In this document: positions 11,746 to 28,400 of the stretch, in pieces
How positions within the stretch are numbered: position 1 is the first letter of the stretch
Layout: each line of letters begins with the position of its first letter
Source of the DNA: Zygnema circumcarinatum
Taxonomy: Eukaryota; Streptophyta; Zygnematophyceae; Zygnematales; Zygnemataceae
Assembly: GCA_037447605.1 (NCBI GenBank)
Contig: CM074805.1
Location: forward strand, 4,759,631-4,823,630
Direction: 5' to 3'
DNA: 64,000 bases
The notes under the pieces: generated by a model
Database searches by the model: none
Told to the model about the DNA's origin: nothing
The model's input: only the letters and a program-made list of their open reading frames with translations
Made by a program: the position numbers and the translations under genes

Positions 11746-12333
11746 CGTTGGCTGTTCACACATTAGGGTTTGCTCTATAGGGGACAGCTACTACGCTTTT
11801 GCGACCAGTCCCTTGTGGTTCCCCATGCTGCTTTGTCCATGTACATTTGATGGCCTCGCCATCGTGAGTTCAATGTTCAATGCTCAATTTTCCCCCCTCG
11901 CATAAGAAAGTGTGCATTTATTGATGTACATATGAATGGATGGTGGATGGATAAATGGATGAATGGTGGACGGATACATGGATGAATGGTGGATGTACAT
12001 ATACTTATTTACGTACATGTGTGTATGTATATATTGGTGGAAAGTTCGACGCAAAGGTCATTTTAGGTGATCAGGGTTACTTGACCCCCAACCTCATATG
12101 GAGCTTGTACTCGCCGCTTATGGCCATGATATTCATGCGCTCAACACTATACAGAGACCCAACATCGGCAGAATGCTTTTTTCAAAAAGAAACGTCTAAA
12201 CCCAAAAGTTTTCAAAAAACCAATTCATCCAGCAATCCCCTCATGTTAGAACATGCTTTCCCAAGAGGCGCTTATTACATACATGAAAGGAAGGGGAGGA
12301 GGCCAAGAAAGGGGAGGGGCTTCATCTGACCAT
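11746..12333. other. convergent intergenic region (NOPCHAP1/CWF19L2) with GGAT repeats
   Basis: 3' flanks of two convergent genes. From 11935 to 11995 there is an imperfect ATGGATGG/TGAATGGTGG tetranucleotide repeat. No exon is visible. Confidence 0.6.
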
Positions 12334-15300
12334 CTAGTCCAACATTTTGGTCCAATCGTGAGGCTCCCACTTCTTGGCAAATTCCTTCACCCTCCGCTCC
12401 TGTTGGTCGACTCTCGGTCTGCGACGAATGTCTTCGTGTGCGAGTTCCAACATGCCGGCGACAACATCTCTACCGAAGGTGGCTTTGAATGTGCTTTCGT
12501 CGTCAATCACATGGCAATAGCCGCCCTGCTTCCACATAGAACACCCCAAAAGAAAGATCAGCAGGGCACGTAACACCATATGCTTACCCTTTTGTTTAAA
12601 CTACAGCATCGCCATAATTACAGGGAAGTCAAAATATCAAATTTCGTAGGCATTGAAGCTCCTCCCATCAAACCGGGTGTCCCTTTTATAAGATGAAGTC
12701 TGAAGTCCATGGACTCGTTCATGAACGATACATGGGAAGTAAGCCATGCTTGACACAAGGCTCTCCTTTCTTAAACAGAGAGACTTGTTGAGGCAGAGGT
12801 GATGTCTATGGCCTCACCTGTAAGCCAAATTCCACATGGAAATACGGAAAATTCTTTGGAATGCTCGCCCTTAATCCCTTGCCTCGCGTATCGATCAATC
12901 TTTTGGCATTATGTTGACTCCACTCCTCCTCCGCCTCATCTATTGCCTATCCCCAATTTGAGGCATCCAGTCTTTTGTCAGCAAAATAACGATATAAAAA
13001 TTCCATAAACAGGAGATTGAGGAGAGAGCTAACACTGTAAGAAAGTATAGAGCAAAACGAATTGAATTTCAATTCCAGATGCCTAAGCAAGCCTCTCACC
13101 ATTAGTCATAAACGACGACACTTAATGCATCAAAAAATAAAAAATCACTAAATTTGTTGAAACATACCTTTTTGAAGTACATCGGAGCTTGCTCTGCCAC
13201 TTCTTCAGGCACAGGAATGCACTCCACAAAGCAATGCCTTTTCTGACGATTCAACGATACCGCAGTTTCCAGAAACAGCACCTCCTGACCTTCCTGACCG
13301 AACATTTTGACCAAACACTTTTTGAAGTTACGAATCTCCTCCCACACATCTTCGTCCACACTTCTCGTCGCACCTTCATGCTGTAAGCGTTCCTCCCATA
13401 ACAACCACCCGTAAACAAACAAGAATTGCCTGCCTCAGTAGAAGCCTTCCAAGAAAGACAGCAAAGGACGAATGCAAGGCGGTGCAAGCCGCCGATGCAT
13501 CTGCCAGGTGTCAAGCACCCATCGGCTCTTGGTGGACCCATCACCTGCATGGTGCAGATGTAGCTATGGCCATCCACGAGAGGACTCCTTGGAGCCAACA
13601 TGAGGTATGTCTTGTTCCCAATTCCGACCATAAGATGTTTTGGTTTGTTGGGTCCATCGAAACAAAATTGACATTGGAGCTGATTCCTTCCCATGCGTTC
13701 AAAATCTGCTCTCTGTTTACTGGCTTGACGATCGTCTTGCTTTTTCCTGTGAGAGGCAGACCATCACCCCTCTTCTTCAGCTTTAGCCCAAACCCCAACT
13801 TTCGAGCAGTGGAAATTCTAATGGGTTCGCTTGAGCCTTCAAAATAATCACTGGTTTATTACACAATCAGCACTTTAAAATGCCTACCCCAATGGCCAAA
13901 AGGGCACGAAAATGTCCTTTTCACGTGTTCACACTAGAATTGTACATACCTTGTGCCTTTCCGATCGCGAGATTCCATTAGCTCCAAACCCATGTCATGA
14001 TCGTACTCATCATCTGCACTGGGCATAGCTTTGAAGCGTGCATTCCGCACAATATTATCAGTAAGGTTTGCATCATAATCCTCTCCTGCAGCTCCATGTC
14101 TCTGCTTTGCCACCAAAGACTGTAGACTCCAGCCATCGTCATCTCCATAGTACCTGCAGGTCAAAAAAAGAGTAGGATAAATAAAACGCACATAATTGAA
14201 ACCCCTGTTTCCTATGTAAAGGAAAGCTGTTGTCAGTTCACGCTCTAGTAATTTCCGAAGGAAGGTCATATGTGGGAAAGAAGGGCAGTGGATGGCATGA
14301 AAATTCACATTCCATGCATTCCATGGATCGACACTTTCTGTACTGAGTTTGTCTAATCTATCATTCCAGGCCCCAAAAGGCCTATATTGGTCAGATTTTT
14401 GTCCCAAAAAAAAAAAAAAAAAAAAAAGGGCCTCACCCTCCCCAAACCTAATCAAACCCATACCCAATAATGTAAATCATCATCACAACAACCCTTTCAA
14501 GGAGCTTCACATGCTCGCTCTTACCTTGACCTCGTGGGTCCCTCCTTCCTTCCGTCCGTCTTTTTGTCGGAGTTTTCGTCATATCGCTGCGTAATCTTCT
14601 TCTTTCGCTCAATCTCGTCGGTTGGCCCCATTTGCCGAATGTTGGTAAAGGCACCCTCGACAGCTCGACCCTGTGCGTCGACGAGCGGTAGCAGCACAAC
14701 CTCCCTTTTGCGGAGCATTTCCGCCTCCTTCTGAACTCCAGAGATTAACAGGAAGCAGAAATGACAGCAGGAAGTGCGAGGAAGTATAAATAATGAGATA
14801 GATTTGCCTCTCCCTCAAGCAGTACGAGAATAACTGAATCTAGGAAGGAAAGGGACTAGTCCATCTGAGGATATGTCATAAAGATTCTGAGAAAATAGGA
14901 ACTAGTAAAGTTCTTTAAGGGATGACAGGCACTCATCTCTACATCTCGTGCCCTCCTCCGCTTCCCCTCCCCCTCTCCCTCTCCCCTCCCCCTCCCCCTC
15001 CCCCCTCCCCCTCCCCCTCCCCCCTCCCCCTCCCCCTCCCCCTCCCCCCTCCCCCTCCCCCTCCCCCTCCCCCTCCCCCCCCTCCCCCTCCCCCTCCCCC
15101 TCCCCCTCCCCCTCCCCCTCCCCCTCCCCTCCTCCCTCCCCTCCCCCTCCTCCCTCCCCTCCCCTCCCCCTCCTCCCTCCCCTCCCTCCTCCCTCCCCTC
15201 CCTCCTCCCCTCCCCCTCCCCCTCCCCCTCCCCTCCCCTCCCCTCCCCTCCCCTCCCTCCTCCCTCCCCTCCCCTCCCCCTCCCCCTCCCCCCTCCCCTC

Positions 15301-18300
15301 CCCTCCCTCTCCCTCCCTCTCCCCTCCCCCTCCCCCTCCCCTCCCCTCCCCTCCCCCTCCCCCTCCCCTCCCCCTCCCCCTCCCCCCTCCCCCTCCCCCT
15401 CCCCCTCCCCCTCCCCCTCCCCTCCCCCCTCCCCTCCCCTCCCCCTCCCCTCCCCTCCCCTCCCCCTCCCCCCTCCCCCTCCCCCTCCCCTCCCCCTCCC
15501 CCTCCCCCTCCCCCTCCCCTCCCCCCTCCCCCTCCCCCTCCCCCTCCCCCTCCCCCTCCCCCTCCCCCTCCCCCTCCCCTCCCCACCTCCCCCTCCCCCT
15601 CCCCCTCCCCCTCCCCCTCCCCCCTCCCCCCTCCCCCTCCCCCCTCCCCCTCCCCCCTCCCCCTCCCCTCCCCTCCCCCCTCCCCCCTCCCCCCTCCCCC
15701 TCCCTCTCCCTCTCTCTCTCCCGCTCCCTCGCTCACACACACACACAGGGGCAGGCAAGCGACCAATAGAGGTCAGAAAGACGTACTTGGAGAGCCTCCG
15801 CTTCCTTCACCTTCCCCATCAGCCGCAACTTCATCGCCTTGGCAGCGAGTTGATTGGCAGATAAGCCTCCCCCAGTCGATGCAGCCACAGTCGAAACCTG
15901 CGTGGGCGCTTCCTCTCGAAGCAACACAATTTCTTTTGCTTCTTCTACCACTATTTCCCCCTTTCCCTCTTCGGCCTTCCGTTCTCGATCTCGATCCTCC
16001 TCCTTTCCCTTTCCCTCTCCTTCTCCCTTTCCCTCTCCCACTACCTCTCCCTCTCCCTCTCTCGTCCCTTCAGGACCTAGGCTTGACAAGGCGTCCAGCA
16101 TTGCTTTGGCTTTCCTCTCAACTTCTGCATCCTTTCCAACGCCAAAGCCTAGGTGAACCTTGTTGTCTCTCTCATCGCCTCCCTTTTTTAAACCACTCAA
16201 TGAAGGTAGAATATCCGCAGCACCTGCTCCCTTCTCCATGCTAACCCTCCCTTCTCTCTCCTGCGGCTTCCCTTGAGAGTTCCCTTCAATCCGCGGCTGA
16301 TTCTCATTTCCTTCCTTTACTGTTCTACGTTCCAACGCAGGGAAAGCTGAAGGCCTTTTCCATGTTAATCGCTCATCACCCTTCGGGACGCGCATTTGCT
16401 CCCTACCAGACCGTACGTCATTCAGATAATCTCGCTTGCTTTCTCTAATGCGTCTATCGTCCTTTTCATCATCAGCATCTCCTGTTCCTTTCCTATCCCC
16501 AAACTGCCATTTCCTCCCTCTTTCACGCCCTTGCTCATCCCTACTGATTTCTCTATCGTTTCTATCTCTATGTTCTTTCCTTTCTGCTGGTTTGCGATCA
16601 TACTCCTGTTTATTATTGCCTATATTCTGGACCTCACCTCTATTCTCTGCCTCTCCTCTCTTATCAATCTGCTCACGATTTCTCGCTGCAAATCTGTGAG
16701 CAAAGGTTGGAGCAGCTCGTGTCGAGGAGAGTCCCGCTGTCAACTCAGCAACCGATCCCCACCGATCTCCAACTACCTGCAATGGAACATGATGACGAGT
16801 GTTGTGGTGATGATCAGCAAATCTTATTGCCCTGCACTTGTTTCAGGAAAGGGAACATTGGCAACCCCTTAAAAGCGTCTACACATCTTCAGCGCTTTCA
16901 CAACCCAGCACTTTGTCATGTCAAAGATACATCACATAATGCTATGTCTCCTCTCTCTCCTCTCCTGTCCTCTCCTCTCCTGCCCTCTATCTGTTACAGT
17001 AAGGCAGCCAACTTCACCTCTTCAAGCGATTTTCCTTCCCGAGCTGCCTGTTCCTTGGCTCTCTTAAGCGCCTTCAGCCGCCAGCTGGCTCCAGCATCGC
17101 CCACTCCCGGGGCGACAGCTGGCGGCCTCTGATCTCCAACCATTGGCCCTCTATCTTGTGGAAATCCGGATGCATCTCCTGACTTCCAATACGGATTAAG
17201 CTCCTTGGAAGAGATTTTGGGTTTCTGCACAATCAGAAGGGCACTTGGTATCAGTATTTGACGCCTTCATACATAAATGCATGCATGCCTTTGGCTGACT
17301 GCCTTCCAATAAGGTCTTTTTCTAGGTTCAGAAACTCCTGCAGAGAAGAAAGAAGCATTCGACATTTTTCTTTCATCCAGTAGGTTATTGAATATTTTCC
17401 TGAACGGTGGTTTCACTCTGATTTGAAGCTCATTTCGCAAGCCTGTACCTGCACTATGCAAACCAAATACAGCCAAGTCTAAGCATCTACAGTAGCTGAT
17501 TAGAAGAAACTGTCACAAGTGAATGTTTGAGTTTTCTCACATCTGGATCCTCCACTATCGGCTGTTGCGGCTGTGGTTCGTCAATGATTGGTCGATCGGG
17601 AGCTTTAGTCATCCAATCAAGCCCTGCTGCCTCTCTTTTGGAGACCGACTCCTCAACCGCCTTCTTGACAACATGTCTGTCCTCCTCCTCAGAGGACGAA
17701 CCTGCATAGGCCAGCAATTCTATTACGGCGCAGATAAAACTCAAATATATACTATGGCCGAAGTCATGTCGTTCAACCTTACCAGAGTCACATAATGCTG
17801 CACACAGCCTTCAGCTCCAGAATGTGGATGGGCAAACTTTCACTCTGAGCATATTGAAGAAAAAAGTGAACTCAAATTGATGGTGATGGTGAATTGATGC
17901 ATTGAGTTTTTCCTCAACATACCATCTTGATGTCATCTTCTCTGCTAAGCATCTCAAAAAATATAAAAAAACGCTCACTCCATGTTTCTAGCCTGCACCT
18001 GGAGTTTGGCAAACTTATTCATACCCGCGCTCTCTTCAGCCGATTCCGGGTCATCGAAACTGCTCCTCCGCTTTTTCCTTTTTTTCAAGTATATCTCATC
18101 ACTGTCCTCTGTCCCCTCTCCACTCTCCTCATCCATCATTTTGTGCGACTTCTCTGAAGACCTTTTCTTCTCCTTCTTCTTATGTTTGTGTTTTTTGCTC
18201 TTTCGGTCGCTTTTATTCTTCTTTGGTTTCTCATTGTCTCCACCAACTTCAGATTTCTGTTGTCAACAAGCCAAACATGCATACTTCAAGACGTTGTTTT

Positions 18301-18667
18301 CAGATTCTCTCCAAAAACAGAGAACCAGTCCAACTTCCAAGTCAAACCAGATACGACAAATTACAAAATTTACCTTGGGTTGCTTCTAGAATTAAAACAG
18401 ACAAAATTTACGTAATCATCTCCTCTTTGTGCGCAAATGAACATATACAAGAATTGCCCTTAATGAAGTAGTATGTGCTTCAGGATTCCTGGAAATAATC
18501 TCTCCCTCCGTCAGCTGTAAGATTAAAAGCATAGCGTTTACCTGCTGTGCTCTTTTCTGTGGTTGTTGCTCCTCTCTCCTCCGCTTCTGCTTCTCACTGC
18601 CCTCCCCTCTTGCACCTTCCAACCTCTTCAACTCCTCCTGGTCCACAAACCTAATGCTGCCTAACAT
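12334..18667 (-). CDS. CWF19L2: CWF19-like protein 2 (spliceosome disassembly, CwfJ family)
   Basis: Eleven exons on the minus strand: 18667-18542, 18256-18025, 17701-17541, 17224-17018, 16776-15787, 14730-14525, 14153-13950, 13746-13545, 13380-13168, 12946-12818, 12525-12334. They total 2862 nt, 953 residues. The N-terminus is Lys/Arg/Glu-rich, then comes KELNPYWK...GASWRLKALKRAKEQ and LSANQLAAKAMKLRL. The C-terminal CwfJ domains have CQFCFDGPNKPKHL, VWEEIRNFKKCLVKMF, HCFVECIPVP, YFKKAIDEAEEEWSQHNAK and the terminal WEPHDWTKMLD. The family (yeast Drn1 relatives) acts with lariat debranching and Prp43-dependent release of the intron-lariat spliceosome. The start MLGSIRFVDQEE fits the family's short N-terminus. 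Phase logic decides the donor at 18025. Intron 5 contains a very long G-rich tract (sense strand). Confidence is high for the core exons. Confidence 0.92.
14945..15720. repeat. about 775 bp (CCCTCC)n tract, G-rich on CWF19L2 sense strand
   Basis: An almost pure C/T tract on the + strand made of CCCTCC, CCCCTC and CCCTCT units. It lies inside the intron between CWF19L2 exons 15787 and 14730. In the transcript it reads as hundreds of short G runs. Open frames of up to 440 codons on both strands are artefacts of this tract. Confidence 0.9.
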
Positions 18668-19321
18668 TTTCTCTTTCTTGGAACAGATTCCTCCCCTTGT
18701 ATTCGAGCCCAATGCCAGAAACAGGCGAGTCAGTTGAATGACAACCTGCAGGCCTTCATCCCCTCTTTAAGCTGAGGGCAGTCAAAAAACCCTAAAGCAT
18801 CAAGAAGAGCATGATAATGCTCTGGTTTCGACAGTGCTTTGCTTCAGGCCGTCCAGCCGTCGTAGAGAGTGTCGGATAGAGATATTGCAGATACTTGGAA
18901 AGGGAACAAAGAAACAAATGCTTTGAACGGAGGGAGCCGAAGGAAGGAGAAACCAGTGAAGGGCGTTGAGAGTGTATGAGAATGGCCACGGTTTGTGGTT
19001 TGCAGGTTTTGCTATTTAGGTTGAGTTATTGGGTATTGAATTTAGGGTTGGCTTCTGAAGGGGCGTACTGGTGAATTTGGACGTGCTGACTGCCGAGCAA
19101 GTTGAGGAAGAGCGGACGTCTACTACTGAACTTGAATTCTAAAAAAAAAAATTGGACAAACATTGATTCACTTTTTTGTTTTTTTAAACCAATCCTTTGC
19201 GAGTCATATTGCAGTAGAGTAACGACTGTCATCTTCAACCTTTTTCAAGAAATCAAGACTTTTCAGCCTCGTCTTTGTGTGCTCTCCTTCTGCTATCGCT
19301 GCTGCTCCTGCAAAACAGAAA
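18668..19321. promoter_or_regulatory. divergent promoter of CWF19L2 and ILR1-like genes
   Basis: 654 bp between divergent starts. It holds a telo-box-like AAACCCTAAAG near 18787, a TTAGGGTTG near 19043, and a CCAAT box near 19189. No CCAAT-N9-CCACG composite is present. I see no coding exon. Confidence 0.5.
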
Positions 19322-24580
<5,259 letters not shown>

Positions 24581-25458
24581 TGCTTGGGGCAGACTTACTT
24601 GGGTCACTGAGTCGAGCATGTAAATACAGACCCATCGGGTCTTGTTCCGTCCCTTGTTCCCTCCCAAATCTTCTGTCGCATATATAGAAAGTAGTGAGCA
24701 GAAACCTATTCCTAAAACAGGCCCCCCCCCACGGCCCCTTTCCCATCACATGGTAATCGTTTGCTTTCAAGGATGCAAACTCTGACTGATTGACCGTGCT
24801 GAACGGGCTGGTAGTTACCCCTCGTTGAAATCGAGATGGAGTGGGGGAGGTTAGGCCATTGCTTGGTTAGGAAAAAAAAAATGGGCTCGTAAAGGGACAT
24901 GGAATCGACACAGACCCGCTTCAGCAGTGGTTTCATGGAAGAGGCCTTTACATGTGAACAGTTAGCGGTATTTGCGGAATTAGAACGGTGCACGGAACGG
25001 CGTCGAGCATGAAACAGCTGTTCGTTTCCATGACAGTTCGGTTTCCAGTTGAACCTTCGATCTGACATGGAACGCGTTATCCTTTCCGCGAATGCCCGAA
25101 AGCATGAAACCGTACGGTACGGAAAAAAACTAACTGACACGTGTCGGTTCGATGCCGTACAGAAGGTCGCGGGTTCGACCCTCAGCACAAGACTAATTCG
25201 CAGTGCTCTGACCTGAGGCCTGAGCCTAAGGGGTAAACTGAGGTAATATTGTCAGTGGCAAGCTGAAGGCGAGGGCTTGGAGGGAGGAGAGGAGAGGGGG
25301 TAGAGGGAGAGGAGAGGGGGTAGAGGGAGAGGAGAGGGGAGGGGGGAAAAGAGGGGAGGGGGAAAAGAGGGGTGGAGGGGAGGAGAGGAGGAGGAAGGGG
25401 GAAGGGTGGGGGAAGTAGGACGGAGCTGGGGAGCCGGATCTGACAGCAGGAGGGAGCC
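24581..25458. other. intergenic region ILR1-like to ClpX, with 5' UTR GA tract
   Basis: Tandem gene spacing. It contains a CCGTACGGTACGG cluster near 25103, a CACGTGTCGG motif at 25139-25148, a T-arm-like GGTTCGACCC at 25172-25181, and a GAGAGGGGG-rich tract at 25265-25400 that probably lies in the ClpX leader. No coding exon is visible. Confidence 0.5.
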
Positions 25459-28400
25459 ATGGAGTGGAGGCGCGCTGCAGATGCAGGAGCAGTGGCTGTA
25501 TCTAAGATAAGGGGCAGGAAAATGGCATCTCTCTTGGCTCCAGTCGTACAGCATCCACATCCATGGCATCCCCTTCCGCAGGTCTCCTGCAACCATGCAG
25601 GAGTTCCACAAGGTCAGACTTGTGCATCATCTTCCAGCGGATGCGAATATCTGGAGAGCAAAGCTATGCTGTCGCACGGCAGCTCTGCAGCGCTTCTCCG
25701 GCACTTATCGCTCCGCAGCTCTGCTCTTGGCAGAGCGGAATTGCAGACTGTGAAAAGTTTGAATCACAAGTTCAATTCCGATAGTACAGGGAGCAGCAAC
25801 GACTCTTCCAAACGCGTGGTGGATGATGCCGAGAAATCATCTGCTTTGCCTGTTCCCAAGGCAGTTGCAATATTTTACGGACAGGAGAAGAACCTTTGCG
25901 TTGACTCTTGGCCGTCTGTGGGATCTCCGAGTCCCTGCATCTATCAGAAGCTTGCAAGCAGCTCAGACAGTCCTGCAAGTTGCGGAGGAAGAAGTGCATT
26001 TGGCAGTTGGTCCGGCGGAAGCTTCAGTGACGGCGGCCATGGCCGGAGCTTGAGGTCCAGTCTTCTCTCTGAACACATTTGCCCTGATTGCAAAAGTCCA
26101 TTGACTTTGAATCAGCCTGCCTTTTCGTCTATATTGCCAGTATCTGTCAGCATTAGTAACAGCTCTAGTAAAAATGCTTCAGCGGACGCAATGTTTCCCG
26201 GCAATTCAAACAACCCAATGTATAAATGTACGTTCTGCCATAGAGGATACACCGAAGCACTTTCTCCTTCCAAGAAACAGCAGCGCCGCCTTGGGACGAG
26301 GTGGTTTGAGCCAGCAAATAACGACAGTCCCTTTGCCGGAGGAGTGGGAGGAGCTCCCGCAAATTACAGCTCTGAAACAGCATCACACATTGGTCATGTT
26401 TTTGAAGAATGCAGTGACTTCACTGTCGTCTCTCCAGTCGGAATAGCTCATTCGGAGGACTGGTCTGGAGAATATGATTCTAATGGCGGCAAATTCAATC
26501 CTCCGAAAGTGGAAAGTCCGCCAACCAAGCAGCTTATTCAGAGCCCTCAAAAGGCTCCAAATGCACCTATTGCAGTGCAGTCTCCTGGTTCTCCACCTTT
26601 TCTCCCTTCCACGAATCTCACCCGTGCACAGAGTGGAGGCGGCTCTGGAGGTGGTTCATCTAGTGATGGAAACTGGGGAGGAGCAAATATGGGGGAAGAT
26701 CTTCCAACACCTGCAGACATTTGTGCTGCGCTGGATACATACGTGATTGGACAAACGAGCGCCAAAAAGGTAAGTCCTGCAGCAGTATTCGCCTGTTTAG
26801 AAGCCGAGACTTCTCGCCTGCACGGTATCATCTGTGCATACGTTAGTCGAGTCAGTCGAGCACACGAGATGTTCAAAGTGAATGAGGTAGAAAGGCTTGT
26901 TTACGCCAGTGTTTATTCGCGTTGTTAAAATGTTGAGTTTTAGGGTGCATTTCATGGCCCTGCAATGATTTTGAGCTGTCTATAGTCTGATTCAACGGAA
27001 GTTGCAGTTGACTTTCTGTAGAAATCCGAGCACGCTACTTTACTACTTGTGTATTTGGTGCCTGGAATCTAAGGGCTAATCCATTGTGATGGTTTTTCGT
27101 TTGAGCCTTTGGTAGGTGCTCTCTGTGTCAGTCTATAACCACTACAAGAGAATTCACTATGAGAACTTGCGGAAGGAGCGAGCTTCGGGAGCTTCAGGAG
27201 GGTGAGTATTTTTCTGTATTTTCAAGAGGAGATCCCCCTGCCTTTGTTCACTTGCATACGCAGACTCTCAGGAGACATTTAAGGAGAGTCTTTCAGTAAT
27301 TGCAAGGGCTCATAGCCTCCAAATCAGTGGTACTAACATTTCCGAAGTTTCAACTGAGACCTATTTGTAGATGTTTAGGTCAATTATCCTGGCTGTTTGT
27401 TCTCCCTTATGAAGTTGTACATTTGACTAATTCTCTCAGACAGTGACATATTGCATGTCTTCCATCTTGTTCCAACGAGGTCCGGCATATGCACGGCCAC
27501 CATTGATGGATGTTGAATTTTTACTAGAGCACACGCCAAAAACTTATGACTTTTGGACAGTATTGGGATGTTTGAGGAGTTTGAGATGACTGGCAAGTGC
27601 CTGTGATTGGTAACACAGGCGAGGTGATGCGGAGCAAGAGGAGGGAGATGAAGATGATGATGTGGAGCTGGAGAAGAGCAATGTGCTCTTAATGGGCCCG
27701 ACAGGCTCCGGTAACTCTTCCCTCCTCTCAAACTTTTCTGGCCAGCTTTCTCAAATCCATTTCTGAATTGAGATAGACTCATGAACATGGATTGTGACGT
27801 CTTTATTGTGTATCTGATACGTTTTAAGCAATGGCATGGATTTGAATTCCATTTGTAGTTGTTGCATTTTTTGTCTAGTGTACATTTGGCGTATGAAGTC
27901 AGTATTACTGTTCTGTTTTGGACTTGGAGCTCACTATTTATATGATTTTTTTGCCCATACTTTGGAGGCCCTCTTGTTGTTGTTCACTGTCCTTTGGATT
28001 CGTGTTGATTGGCAGGCAAAACGCTTCTGGCAAAGACTCTTGCGCGATTTGTTAAAGTGCCATTTGTCATAGCAGATGCGACTACCCTCACGCAGGTTGG
28101 TTCTCTTTACTCGTTGGATCAAAAAAGTGCCAAGTTATTGGTCATGTTTGTTAATCTCGACCAATCCTAAGCAGTATCAACCATGGCCTGCAACCTGCTT
28201 AGCTAAGGAAGGAAGCATTCTTAACCATTGCTGACCAAGAAAAGCTTACAATTTTTAATAATACTTGAGCATAAAAATTCAATTTTTACTAGTGGTTTCG
28301 AACAAATGGAAGTGTCAGTGGTTTTATCACCACCAAACGTTGGCACATTGAAACTTTCTTTCATCTGCTGTTAACTTCTCCCTGTGGACTGGCGCCTGCA

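Noticed and set aside
14389-14490. Box C/D-like pair on the minus strand in a CWF19L2 intron
   Set aside because: No terminal stem; the interior is a long poly-T run.
14856-16244. Open frames of 270-440 codons on both strands (Pro/Leu/Ser or Gly/Glu/Arg-rich)
   Set aside because: They are translations of the CCCTCC intron tract. Only the CWF19L2 exon 16776-15787 at the edge is real.
25160-25185. tRNA-like T-arm (GGTTCGACCC)
   Set aside because: Only three of five T-stem pairs form and no D or anticodon arm is upstream; at most a decayed SINE B-box remnant.
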